From Siphonodentalium dalli (Eukaryota; Mollusca; Scaphopoda; Gadilida; Siphonodentaliidae), in NCBI GenBank assembly GCA_032622095.1, contig CP136066.1:98105319-98169318 (forward strand): a stretch of DNA of 64,000 bases, written 5' to 3'. Below, piece after piece: positions 47,801-58,129 of the stretch (position 1 is the stretch's first letter; each line of letters opens with the position of its first letter). Below the pieces are notes generated by a model. It saw only the letters and a list, made by a program, of their open reading frames with translations, had not been told where the DNA came from and did no database searches. The position numbers were made by a program, and so were the translations under genes.

Positions 47801-49957
47801 AGTAGATCAATCTACAATCAGTTACTAGGTTCATAGGAGATCAATTTATAATCAGTTATTAGGTTTATAGTAGATCAATTCATAATAAGTTATTAGGTTC
47901 ATAGGAGATCAATTCATAATCAGTTATTAGGTTCATAGTAGATCAATTCATAATCAGTTATTACGTTCATAGTAGATCAATCTACAATCAGTTATTATGT
48001 TCATAGTAGATCAGTTTATAATCAGTTATTAGGTTCATAGTAGATCAGTTTATAATCAGTTATTAGGTTCATAGTAGATCAGTTTATAATCAGTTATTAT
48101 GTTCATAGTAGATCTGTTTATAATCAGTTATTAGGTTCATAGTAGATCAGTTTATAATCAGTTATTAGGTTCATAGTAGATCAGTTTATAATCAGTTATT
48201 AGGTTCATAGTAGATCAGTTTATAATCAGTTATTAGGTTCATAGTAGATCAGTTTATAATCAGTTATTATGTTCATAGTAGATCAGTTTATAATCAGTTA
48301 TTAGGTTCATAGTAGATCAGTTTATAATCAGTTATTAGGTTCATAGTAGATCAATTTATAATCAGTTATTATGTTCATAGTAGATCAGTTTATAATATGT
48401 TATTATGTTCATAGTAGATCAGTTTATAATCAGTTATTAGGTTCATAGTAGATCAGTTTATAATCAGTTATTAGGTTCATAGTAGATCAGTTTATAATCA
48501 GTTATTAGGTTCATAGTAGATCAGTTTATAATCAGTTATTAGGTTCATAGTAGATCAGTTTATAATCAGTTATTAGGTTCATAGTAGATCAGTTTATAAT
48601 CAGTTATTAGGTTCATAGTAGATCAGTTTATTATCAGTTATTAGGTTCATAGTAGATCAGTTTATAATCAGTTATTAGGTTCATAGTAGATCAGTTTATA
48701 ATCAGTTATTATGTTCATAGTAGATCAGTTTATAATCAGTTATTAGGTTCATAGTAGATCAGTTTATAATCAGTTATTAGGTTCATAGTAGATCAGTTTA
48801 TAATCAGTTATTAGGTTCATAGTAGATCAGTTTATAATCAGTTATTAGGTTCATAGTAGATCAGTTTATAATCAGTTATTATGTTCATAGTAGATCAATT
48901 TATAATCAGTTATTACGTTCATAGTAGATCAATTTATAATCAGTTATTAGGTTCATAGTAGATCAATTTATAATATGTTATTATGTTCATAGTAGATCAA
49001 TTTATAATCAGTTATTATGTTCATAGTAGATCAATTTATAATGTTATTAGGTTCATAGTAGATCAATTTATAATCAGTTATTAGGTTCATAGTAGATCAA
49101 TTTATAATCAATTACATTAGGTTCATAGTAGATCAATTCATAATCAGTTAGTATGTTCATAGTAGATCAGTTTATAATCAGTTATTAGGTTCATAGTAGA
49201 TCAGTTTATAATAAGTTATTAGGTTCATAGTAGATCAATTTATACTCAGTTATTAGGTCCATAGTAGATCAGTTTATAATCAGTTATTAGGTTCATAGTA
49301 GATCAGTTTATAATCAGTTATTAGGTTCATAGTAGATCAGTTTATTATCAGTTATTAGGTTCATAGTAGATCAGTTTATTATCAGTTATTAGGTTCATAG
49401 TAGATCAGTTTATAATCAGTTATTAGGTTCATAGTAGATCAGTTTATTATCAGTTATTAGGTTCATAGTAGATCAGTTTATTATCAGTTATTAGGTTCAT
49501 AGTAGATCAGTTTATTATCAGTTATTAGGTTCATAGTAGATCAGTTTATAATCAGTTATTAGGTTCATAGTAGATCAGTTTATTATCAGTTATTAGGTTC
49601 ATAGTAGATCAGTTTATTATCAGTTATTAGGTTCATAGTAGATCAGTTTATAATCAGTTATTAGGTTCATAGTAGATCAGTTTATTATCAGTTATTAGGT
49701 TCATAGTAGATCAGTTTATAATCAGTTATTAGGTTCATAGTAGATCAATTTATAATCAGTTATTAGGTTCATAGTAGATCAGTTTATTATCAGTTATTAG
49801 GTTCATAGTAGATCAGTTTATAATCAGTTATTAGGTTCATAGTAGATCAGTTTATTATCAGTTATTAGGTTCATAGTAGATCAATTTATAAAAAGTTATT
49901 AGGTTCATAGTAGATCAATTTATAATCAGTTATTAGGTTCACAGTATATCAATTTAG
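44891..49957. repeat. 34-bp satellite array, about 149 copies (5.07 kb)
   Basis: Consensus parts are ataatcagttattaggttca then tagtagatcagttt. Most monomers are exactly 34 bp. Variation is concentrated at a few sites (ttagg/ttatg, tcagttt/tcaattt/tcaattc, ataatcag/ataatatg/attatcag). A rare variant run (cataaccggtta, gtagatcatttc, atagaggattaa) occurs at 45841-45994 and again at 47405-47558, 1,564 bp apart, exactly 46 monomers. The array is free of long frames. Monomers grow more uniform towards 48-49.9 kb. Confidence 0.97.
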
Positions 49958-50521
49958 TTTGTCACTTAACTAAAACCAGTCATGACATCATTTGTTTTCG
50001 CGGACCAGAACACATGCAAAACTGCACTTAATTGTCATGTTGTCTCTGGACAACCTATTTCGTCTCACCAAGTCAGCCATTTAAATGCAGACACGCTTTT
50101 ATTACTATTATTATAACGTGGGATAAACATATAATGTTTACCGTATAACTGTCCGTATTAATCCTGGTTTCTTGTCATGTTTCTGAAGATGTACAATTCT
50201 CGCCAGTATCGGGCTGAACTTTTTTGATCATTAATCAGCGGCTTAATTGCAGAAACATACATCGTATAGAAAAATCGCTACATACAATATGATGTGATAG
50301 GCCTTTGTTACAAAAGGCCGATGTGTAATTTATAGGCGATATTGATATGCATATTAATTATCGCCGTTTACTTGCATCCAAAACTATCAACCGGATTAAT
50401 CAAGCATTCGCATCGTTAACATATACAATAATCATATAGCATGATTATAATACAAATACAAAGTAGTATACAGGTTTATCGTTTCATGACGATGTGGACG
50501 ATCCTTCGCACTCTCCGTCTT
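49958..50521. other. No gene recognised
   Basis: Single-copy-looking AT-rich sequence right of the satellite, with no frame of note. Confidence 0.5.
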
Positions 50522-50655
50522 ATTAAAGATGGAGTATCTCTTTAAGTACCAAATTTGAGATAGTTGCGTGGGCATACAATAATAATAATGAATTGACGAC
50601 CCCTGTCCGGAAATACTTCTATCAATTATTACTGATTTTATTTCGAATATTTATA
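50522..50655 (+). repeat. CCTGTCCGGAAATACTTCTATC repeat family, copy 1
   Basis: It shares gtatctcttt, cctgtccggaaat.cttctat and tgattttatttc.aatattt with 60368-60500, and the inverse with 51420-51560. A hairpin follows directly. Confidence 0.7.
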
Positions 50656-50818
50656 TAAGGATTAACTGTCATGTGGACTGTTTTTATGGAGATGTAACGG
50701 TGAGGTAAGTGGACATAACTTGTGTAAAACCCGAAGGGTTTTACATACAAGTTATGACCACTTACCTCACCGTTACATCTCCATAAAAATAGTCCACATG
50801 GCAGTTAATCCTTATATT
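50656..50818. repeat. Long hairpin, about 160 bp
   Basis: The arms ataaggattaactgtcatgt and catggcagttaatccttata are inverted. Complementarity continues through ggagatgtaacggtgaggta to a centre near 50736 (aacccgaagggtt). Near-perfect stem of about 75 bp. Confidence 0.85.
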
Positions 50819-51344
50819 TATATACATTTAGCGAAAAAGCCACTTTTGTAAATTTATTTAAATCGAAAAGGGTATCGTGACAAGATCAGCCAAAAATACC
50901 CAATAGCACCCTTGGCAAAAGTTAATAGGAACAATTTCTCTTCATATTGAAACCCGATGATGTATTAAGTCAGTCCTGCGCGAGTCCAAATGCGCCCAAA
51001 ACATTACGCGTTCGTCTTTCCAAACATAATGACGTATCGATGGTGTTATTAGCTTGGTGTTATGAGGCGATGCGCATTCACCGAGAAATAACTGCAACTA
51101 GCCACGTGGGCGCCGACCAATCAGAATGCTGGATTTAGTGATGACAACACTTAGTGTGTAAATATAATAAATTGAGACACTTTGTTTGTATATTTTTAGA
51201 ACATACCATTCGGGTGATACCATACATCGATAGAGAGCAGTAGGCTGCTCCTATATCTACGTACCGAACGTCAAATGTCCCAGATTGATTGATTGTATTG
51301 TTTTGTTCCATAGTTATAAGCGACAATGAGTGTTATTATCGTTT
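50819..51344. other. No gene recognised
   Basis: Two frames of 63 codons (50947-51138 plus, 51135-51326 minus) have no domain and no support. Confidence 0.4.
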
Positions 51345-51570
51345 AGTTTTGACAAAATTACACAATAAAAGTTTGGTGTATGTTAACAGTAACCACTAGT
51401 GTTCGTTAGCTAAACAACCACACCTTTATAGACCAGAAAATAATCTAAATAAAATCCGTTTTAATAGATAGAACCATTTCCGGACAGGAGTCTTCTATTT
51501 CATATCTAGTATTTTCTACCCCGGTAACTATATAAAACATGTATACAAAGAGATAATCCACCTTTAATAT
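51345..51570 (-). repeat. CCTGTCCGGAAATACTTCTATC repeat family, inverted copy 2
   Basis: This is the reverse complement of 60368-60595: acaaaattacacaat, ggttagctaaacaac-like, ctatttcggacaggagtctt-like and agagataatccacctttaa blocks are in the same order. Copies 2 and 3 face each other across 8.8 kb. Confidence 0.8.
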
Positions 51571-51974
51571 ATGCCTTGCATATTATCGTACTATGAAATG
51601 TTGCATGTTAAACAAAACACAAACATTCATCAACTGTGGGACAAGAAAATGAGGATTAATTTGGCCAACATAATCAGAAATGGTCAACAGATGGTTCTGT
51701 GTGAACACTGAGTACTACAGTACTGCGGGTTTGTTTATTCCATTGTACAACAAGAAATAGTGTTCATTATATTATAATACAGAACATATTGGGTACTACG
51801 TTACAATACAATGTGTAATGTCCATTACAATATAATACAATGCATTGTATTTATCATATGGTATCAACCTCCTACGCTCTCCACTATACATATAAATCCC
51901 ATTAGATAAAACACCCTCTATCCGTCTACTAGACAGATAAAGCATTCTCTACTAGACAGATAAACTTAATAATA
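51571..51974. repeat. Local short repeats
   Basis: attacaatataatacaatg-like words and a duplicated tctactagacagataaa (about 51925 and 51948). No gene seen. Confidence 0.4.
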
Positions 51975-53650
51975 TGCTAGGAAGAAAGGTAACAATAACT
52001 TGGACCAGTTAACCTCCAGCAGTTCGTGAGTTACGTCACTGGGTCGTAACAACGTTATGGAGCATCATTGGAACGGACCATGCTGGTTTCCTTTGTTTGC
52101 GACAGCGTCCTTAGAAACGTCAACATCCACAACCTATTTTCATACAATCGGTGGCGACTCATTTCTAAAATATCAAACGATGCGCCCAAAAACGCACTCA
52201 AATAGAATGTTTCAGTTGGTGAAGTCTATAAATTTATTAAGTAATTGGTAGTTTCGTTACTATAAAGTATACGATATTCTTCCGTGAGCTGGTGCATTTG
52301 CACTGTCGATCTTGGTGCTGGTGCTACCGTTAAAGTTCAGATTTTCAATTCATTAATAAGTTTCAAGCACAATCATCCACATTCACTCGAACATTTCAGT
52401 TTTAGATTTGACAGTAACGCAAATCATTTCGATTTTATTATAAATTACACCATGCTATGATATTTCCCCGGCATAATTTAGAAATTATAAAGCGGACTAT
52501 TTCGCGGTGCAGTCGAATGAATACAAAACTCTTTCATAATTAATTAGTATCTACTATACAGATACAGTCGCTAAGTAGGTCATCGCTTCTCTATAAGGAG
52601 CATGTCAATTTTGCGATGTTTTGTACTAAAACTGCGATAAAATACATTTAAATTTGTTCGGTGGATAAACAGAACATCCGCATAGTGTAACTGAAGAGAT
52701 AATTTATTTTGGTCGTATGTGGGCATCTATTTGGCTCGCCCAGAGGCTCGCCAAATAGATGCCCACATACTCGCAAAAATAAATTCTTTATTCAGCTACA
52801 CTATGCGGATATATTAATATGCGAGGGAGGAAGGTTACAAGAACTTGGACAAATTGACCTCTATCAGTCCGTGAGTCACGTCACTGTGTCGTAACGGACC
52901 ACGCTGGTTTCCTTTGTTTGCGACAGCATCATTAGAAACGTCAACATCGACAACATACTTTCGTGCAATCGGTGGCGGCTCCTTTCTAAAAAGTCAAATG
53001 ATACGGCACAAAACGCACTAAAATAGAAGTGTTCAATATTGGTGAAGTCTATAACTTGATTAAGCAATTGGCAGTGTGTTACTCTAAAGTGTATTGTTCT
53101 ATGGGCTGGTGCATCTTGTGCTAGTGCTGTACTGCTAAAGTTTAGACTTTTAATTCAATTATAAGTTTCAAGCGCAAACAACCAAATTCACATGACTGCT
53201 ATACACTTACACTTGAGTTATAAGTGTTAACGTTACGCGAAACATTTAAGTATTATTATAAATTACAACATGCTAAATTTTCCGGCATAATTTTCAAATT
53301 ATAAAGCGGACTATTTCGCGGTCCAGTTCATCAATACAAATCTTTTTCATAATTAGTTAGTTTCTACTAAACAGGTAAAGCCGCTAAGTAGGTCAACTCT
53401 TCTCTACAAGGAGTCTGGTCTCTAGTATACCGGTAAAGTCGCTAAGTAGGTCAATGCTTCTCTACAAGGAGTCTGAGAATTTTGAGATGTTTCTTGACAA
53501 AAAACTGCGATAAAATATATTTCAAATTGTTTGGTGGATAAACAGAACATCCACATATTGTAGTTGAATAGAAAATTTTATTTTACTAGTATGTGGGCAT
53601 CTATTCGGCTCGCCAAATAGATGCCCACATACTCGCAAAAATCAATTATT
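51975..53650. repeat. Diverged tandem duplication of about 0.84 kb, each copy ending in a hairpin
   Basis: Unit 1 is about 51975-52800 and unit 2 about 52815-53650. Shared words include ctggtttcctttgtttgcga, gaaacgtcaacatc, caatcggtggcg, ttggtgaagtctataa, gcggactatttcgcggt and ggtggataaacagaacatcc. Each ends with a hairpin gtatgtgggcatctatt / aatagatgcccacatac. The second copy also has an internal re-duplication (ccgctaagtaggtca) at about 53380-53470. Short frames are not conserved between copies, arguing against a coding gene. Confidence 0.85.
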
Positions 53651-53699
53651 TATTCAGCTACACTATGCGGATATTCTCTATATAATACAAATCATACTA

Positions 53700-53815
53700 T
53701 TTATTATGTATCACAAATAAACTGATTGTAGGACGAATCGAACCGGAGTCCTACAAAAATTAAGTGTGGCACAAATTGACCATACACCCTGATATACCGT
53801 GTATTTATTTGATAG
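53700..53815. repeat. Decayed relative of the hairpin at 43446-43592
   Basis: Shares aggacgaatcg..ccggagtcctaca and gtgtatttatttga words. Confidence 0.5.
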
Positions 53816-54338
53816 AACTTATGCCAGCGAAATGTTCACTATCTTTGTTGGTCACTGAATAACAATGTGAGATTTATTAGTGATCAGTGTAATTTTCGGT
53901 ATGACAAAGAACATGCAACAGCCGTTGAGTATTGTCTACCGAGCCTCGATGTGAATGGCGACAAATCTAAATGCGATAAATTATTGTCCCAACAGTAACA
54001 GTATTTGGGTTACTGGCGCGACAAATTGAAATTTGTAATGCATACTTCGTTACGTCATATATATTTCCACGGAGCGAGTCAGATAGACACTTGGTACCTT
54101 GGGAAGTTCATTCTGCAATCTGAATACAGTTTATTGTGTGTGTTTATGTGCCATTATAAGCTCCTGTTAGGCTATGTTTGTGATAGTTAGCGAAGCTATG
54201 GTAAGCTCCGGTTTGGCTAGGTTTAATTATAAATTTATAATTGTGCTTCTTGGCACCCAATAAGCGTGCCAGTTTTAATAACGGATGAAGGCGAACATGG
54301 CATTGGTGCTTGATGTTATCACAGCGACAATGTGAACG

Positions 54339-54662
54339 ATGGCCGTGGCGGGCAAATCAGTAGGTGTTTATCGGAAATTGGAAACTCTAGTAGCCAGCTT
54401 GGTATTGTGGTTCGTCTTCCTGTCGGAGCACGACAGTGAAATTAATTGTGTCTTATCCGCCGGTGGGAGGATGCATGAAGGTTTCCACGACAAAAGTATT
54501 TGTGAGTTGTCTTCCCGTGTGAGGAAGAATAAAGGTCGCCACACGAAACGTATAATAGCCTTGTCCTCGGGTGGGATGAATAAGGAATGTTTCCACATCA
54601 AGCAGTTTTATCGTAAACATACTCAGAAACATACTATGTTGTCTACAGGGAGGTCATGTTGA
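54339..54662 (+). CDS. Doubtful 107-codon frame with three 18-residue repeats
   Basis: The frame begins ggccgtggcggg with MAVAGKSVGVYRKLE and a hydrophobic stretch (about residues 16-28, TLVASLVLWFVFL). Three 54-nt units follow at about 54448-54610. Their translations start CVLSAGGRMHEGFH, CELSSRVRKNKGRH and IALSSGGMNKECFH, sharing L-S near the start and a late His. The opposite strand is also open across the repeats (W-K/R-x-x-x-x-I/L-P/T-x-E/A-D), which is expected for a 54-nt repeat and weakens the case for a gene. No known family. It could be a decayed zinc-finger-like or other repeat. Confidence 0.2.
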   Translation: MAVAGKSVGVYRKLETLVASLVLWFVFLSEHDSEINCVLSAGGRMHEGFHDKSICELSSRVRKNKGRHTKRIIALSSGGMNKECFHIKQFYRKHTQKHTMLSTGRSC

Positions 54663-55689
54663 ACGTTTTCGCTAACGTTGTGTCTGTGTGCAGCGGAGTC
54701 ATTCCTTATGCATGAGAACAGAAACTGGCTGATCCAGTCGCGCCTTTGTATTATCTTAGTCAAAAGTGTAGGCCCAAGTTGAATGTCACAAACTGTCCAA
54801 AATATACCGGTTGGTGTGGTGAATTATCTAGTTATATGTGTCAGGACGCCAATGAATTAAATCTATAACTGGCCAGTATGTGTATCTTTGTTTGATATAG
54901 CGGGTGATACAGTTGTAGTGTCCATGGTGGTACATTTGCAGAAGAAAGTGGGGAACAGATATGTGGTATATAAATCACACAAACAAAATACACAAGATCA
55001 CTATTTTTAGGCAAGGCGACGTTAACCGACGAATAGTTTCTATAGTAATATGCAAGCTGGTATTTAATCATAGCAAATCATGCACCGGTCCGTTTTGAGT
55101 TGTCAAACATTGTTCTCCATTAGGCAGGAGTGATGTGTGATGCGAATGTTTGCACACTATCACTCTTACCACCGCGGGGATTTCCCTAGCTATCCCTTCA
55201 GAAAGGCGCGTTTGTTCCTGAAAACCCACCAGATGAATAATAGACCAGTTCAATGCACACTTTCACAACTGAGTGGGAGTATCCATTTAGTATGCATGTA
55301 AAGAGGTTAGGTGACAATACATGTCATGTTCTTCTGTACTACCTGTACCGTACGACTCAACGTCTCAACATCGCCTTACAATGTATTCGCCTGACTCCAG
55401 ATTGATCTAATGTAGTATTGATCCTTTGGAGCAGTACGTCGCATTATCACTTTAATACAGAAACATTTTGTATTGTGTTATGATAATAATACTCCTCTTG
55501 TTTTCTTGTATTTTTTATAATCTCCATTATGTTTCGTTCTCCTGTAGTCATGTACTGCTTATACGCCGTTCTGTTTAACTTAATATCCTACATAATCGCC
55601 TTAGTTGTCGACGGGTTTTTATGTTTCGCAAGTCGTTTTATTGTTATCGTGGTACATGCTTTTTGATAGTGTCCTCTATCATTGTCAAT
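54663..55689. other. No gene recognised
   Basis: AT-rich sequence between the repeat frame and the zinc-finger locus. A few frames of 60-76 codons lack domain support. Confidence 0.45.
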
Positions 55690-57270
55690 CTACTTGTGTG
55701 CAATCTTATGTACGGTCATGCGACTGTTCTGCACACACCTCGCACGGATAAGGACGATCGCCGGTGTGTGTTCTTTTATGAACGGTGGCTTGAGATAAAA
55801 TAGTGAATGATTTCTCACACACATCGCACTGATACTGACGTGTGAATTTGTGTGGATTTGCATATGTAAGGTCAGAGTTCCCGAATGTGTAAATGCGTTA
55901 AAGCATATCTCACATTCAAATGATCGAGTCCCAGTTTTCTTGTGTTTAGTCCGGTTAGAAGACCGGGTGAAAGGTTTCCAAACAGATATACACTGATATT
56001 GGCGATCTCCTGCGTGGACTCTCTTATGTATTATCAGGTTAGTATTCTCAGCGAATGACTTCTCACACATATCACACGGATACGGACGCTCTCCCGTGTA
56101 GGTCCTCTTATGTATTATCAGGTTAGTATTCTCAGCGAATGACTTCTCACACATATCACACGGATACGGACGCTCTCCCGTGTAGGTCCTCTTATGTATT
56201 ATCAGGTTAGTATTCTCAGCGAATGACTTCTCACACATATCACACGGATACGGACGCTCTCCCGTGTAGGTCCTCTTATGTATTATCAGGTTAGTATTCT
56301 CAGCGAATGACTTCTCACACATATCACACGGATACGGACGCTCTCCCGTGTAGGTCCTCTTATGTATTATCAGGTTAGTATTCTCAGCGAATGACTTCTC
56401 ACACATATCACACGGATACGGACGCTCTCCCGTGTAGGTCCTCCTATGTATTATCAGGTTAGTATTCTCAGCGAATGACTTCTCACACATATCACACGGA
56501 TACGGACGCTCTCCCGTGTAGGTCCTCTTATGTATTATCAGGTTAGTATTCTCAGCGAATGACTTCTCACACATATCACACGGATACGGACGCTCTCCCG
56601 TGTAGGTCCTCTTATGTATTATCAGGTTAGTATTCTCAGCGAATGACTTCTCACACATATCACACGGATACGGACGCTCTCCCGTGTAGGTCCTCTTGTG
56701 TATTATCAGGTTAGTATTCTCAGCGAATGACTTCTCACACATATCACACGGATACGGACGCTCTCCCGTGTAGGTCCTCTTATGTATTATCAGGTTAGTA
56801 TTCTCAGCGAATTACTTCTCACACATATCACACGGATACGGACGCTCTCCCGTGTAGGTCCTCTTATGTATTATCAGGTTAGTATTCTCAGCGAATGACT
56901 TCTCACACATATCACACGGATACGGACGCTCTCCCGTGTAGGTCCTCTTATGTATTATCAGGTTAGTATTCTCAGCGAATGACTTCTCACACATATCACA
57001 CGGATACGGACGCTCTCCCGTGTAGGTCCTCTTATGTATTATCAGGTTAGTATTCTCAGCGAATGACTTCTCACACATATCACACGGATACGGACGCTCT
57101 CCCGTGTAGGTCCTCTTATGTATTATCAGGTTAGTATTCTCAGCGAATGACTTCTCACACATATCACACGGATACGGACGCTCTCCCGTGTAGGTCCTCT
57201 TATGTCAGATGTTTTCTCTGGGTGAATAATTGCTCACACACATCGCACCCATACGGACGATCACTGGTGT
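55690..57270 (-). pseudogene. C2H2 zinc-finger array: 14 near-identical fingers flanked by decayed ones
   Basis: The core (55987-57162) is fourteen 84-bp units in one frame, each a canonical C2H2 finger (CDMCEKSFAENTNLIIH plus KRTYTGERPYP linker). Such proteins bind DNA. Helix residues at -1, 2, 3 and 6 are E, T, N and I in every unit. Units are almost identical even at silent sites; seen changes are one Lys to Arg, one silent His codon, and a Ser codon turned to TAA in unit 5 (56812-56814). Upstream, a finger CDVCEQLFTQRKHL lacks about 5 nt before its last His, shifting frame. Downstream, fingers lose a Cys (CISVW), lose the final His (HKKTGTRSFEC) or need frame changes (YQCDVCEKSF in another frame, then MTVHKIAHK). 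Two open stretches remain, 56812-57162 and 55690-56742. As written it looks like a decaying gene with a recently homogenised core. Whether either half is expressed is unknown. Confidence 0.85.
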
Positions 57271-57320
57271 GGATAATAATACTATATACGCAATATTTAT
57301 GAGTTGTATAAGAACACAAT

Positions 57321-57365
57321 CAGTCAGATGCTCGTAGCCCGTTTATATATAACCATGGGTATATG
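57321..57365 (+). repeat. 45-bp perfect inverted repeat, left member
   Basis: From cagtcagatgctcgtagccc to accatgggtatatg. The exact reverse complement is at 60280-60324. Identity stops abruptly at both edges of both copies. Confidence 0.9.
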
Positions 57366-57639
57366 CGAAAATACACAACGAAAACACACTCCACAGTTTG
57401 GATCGATAAGTCTTGCCCTGTGTATTTTGATGTTGAATTTTTTGACAATCGGTCTTCCGTATCATTTCTACAACACAATTATCGTCTTACCTGCAGCACG
57501 ACTTTATCGTGTGATCGTCAAGGAAGCGTTTTATTTCAGAGTATGGCTAATACATTGCCGCCGGTGAAGTGTATTGTCGGATAAGAAACAAATAAGCATA
57601 TGCCGAGGGCAGAAACTAAAGTTGCGAGAGGCACCCCTG

Positions 57640-57790
57640 GTTGAGTGTGGGATATTTGGCACTCGAGACTTGGTTAGAGGGTTTTCGTTGGGGTGGTCTC
57701 CACCTTGGAATTTCCAACTGCACCCCACCCAATTGAACCACACCAAACTCATAAGTTTGCGTAAGTCAATTTACACCCCCCTGGATTTTT
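57640..57790 (+). repeat. GGTGGTCTCCACC repeat copy
   Basis: It resembles 58945-59085 (shared ggttt.cgtt.gggtg, ccacc.tggaa..tccaactgcaccccc, aatt.a.aatcaccccaaac). An inverted relative is at 23306-23458. It supplies the first half of a long plus-strand frame (57574-57963), whose N-terminal part is therefore not a gene. Confidence 0.65.
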
Positions 57791-58072
57791 CCCAAATGTT
57801 CCCTCACAGACTACCAGATGGTAGACTATTCAAAATGAAACAGAGAGTTGTTATACCATGGAACAATTTACCAGAGATGATTGTTTCATCCGTCAACCTG
57901 ACGCAGTTCAAAGAACTGTTTGACTCATATCTCTATAGCCAGAAATGTGAGTACGATGAGTGATTTTAACATATTGTGTTTATGATTACGATTTATATCC
58001 ATGTTTCAAATCGGAACAAAAAGTCGGATGACTTGTTTCGAAATAAATGATACTGATACTGATACTGTGGCC
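57779..58072 (+). mobile_element. 3' end of a truncated LINE retrotransposon
   Basis: The frame ends RVVIPWNNLPEMIVSS then NLTQFKELFDSYL and stops at 57961-57963. The pattern R-x-V-x-x-W-N-x-L-P followed by L-x-x-F-K-x-x-[L/F] is the classic C-terminus of non-LTR reverse transcriptases of the CR1/Jockey type. A short 3' UTR, aaataaatgatactg and a (GATACT)n tail follow, as expected for such elements. The reverse-transcriptase core is absent (5' truncation), so it cannot move. Confidence 0.8.
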
Positions 58073-58083
58073 ACTTGTCGTGC

Positions 58084-58097
58084 GGGGGGGGGGGGGG
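58084..58097 (+). repeat. Poly(G) run of 14
   Basis: Homopolymer directly after the LINE tail. Confidence 0.9.
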
Positions 58098-58129
58098 TGA
58101 AAAAGATGGCTCGGCCCAGTATGAGATTA

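Noticed and set aside
44891-49957. CRISPR-like array of short repeats
   Set aside because: The 34-bp units are directly adjacent with no unique spacers, and the surrounding genes are eukaryotic. It is a satellite.
57574-57963. 129-codon frame as a novel protein
   Set aside because: Its first half lies in a dispersed repeat found elsewhere in the window. Only the C-terminal part is meaningful, as a LINE remnant.
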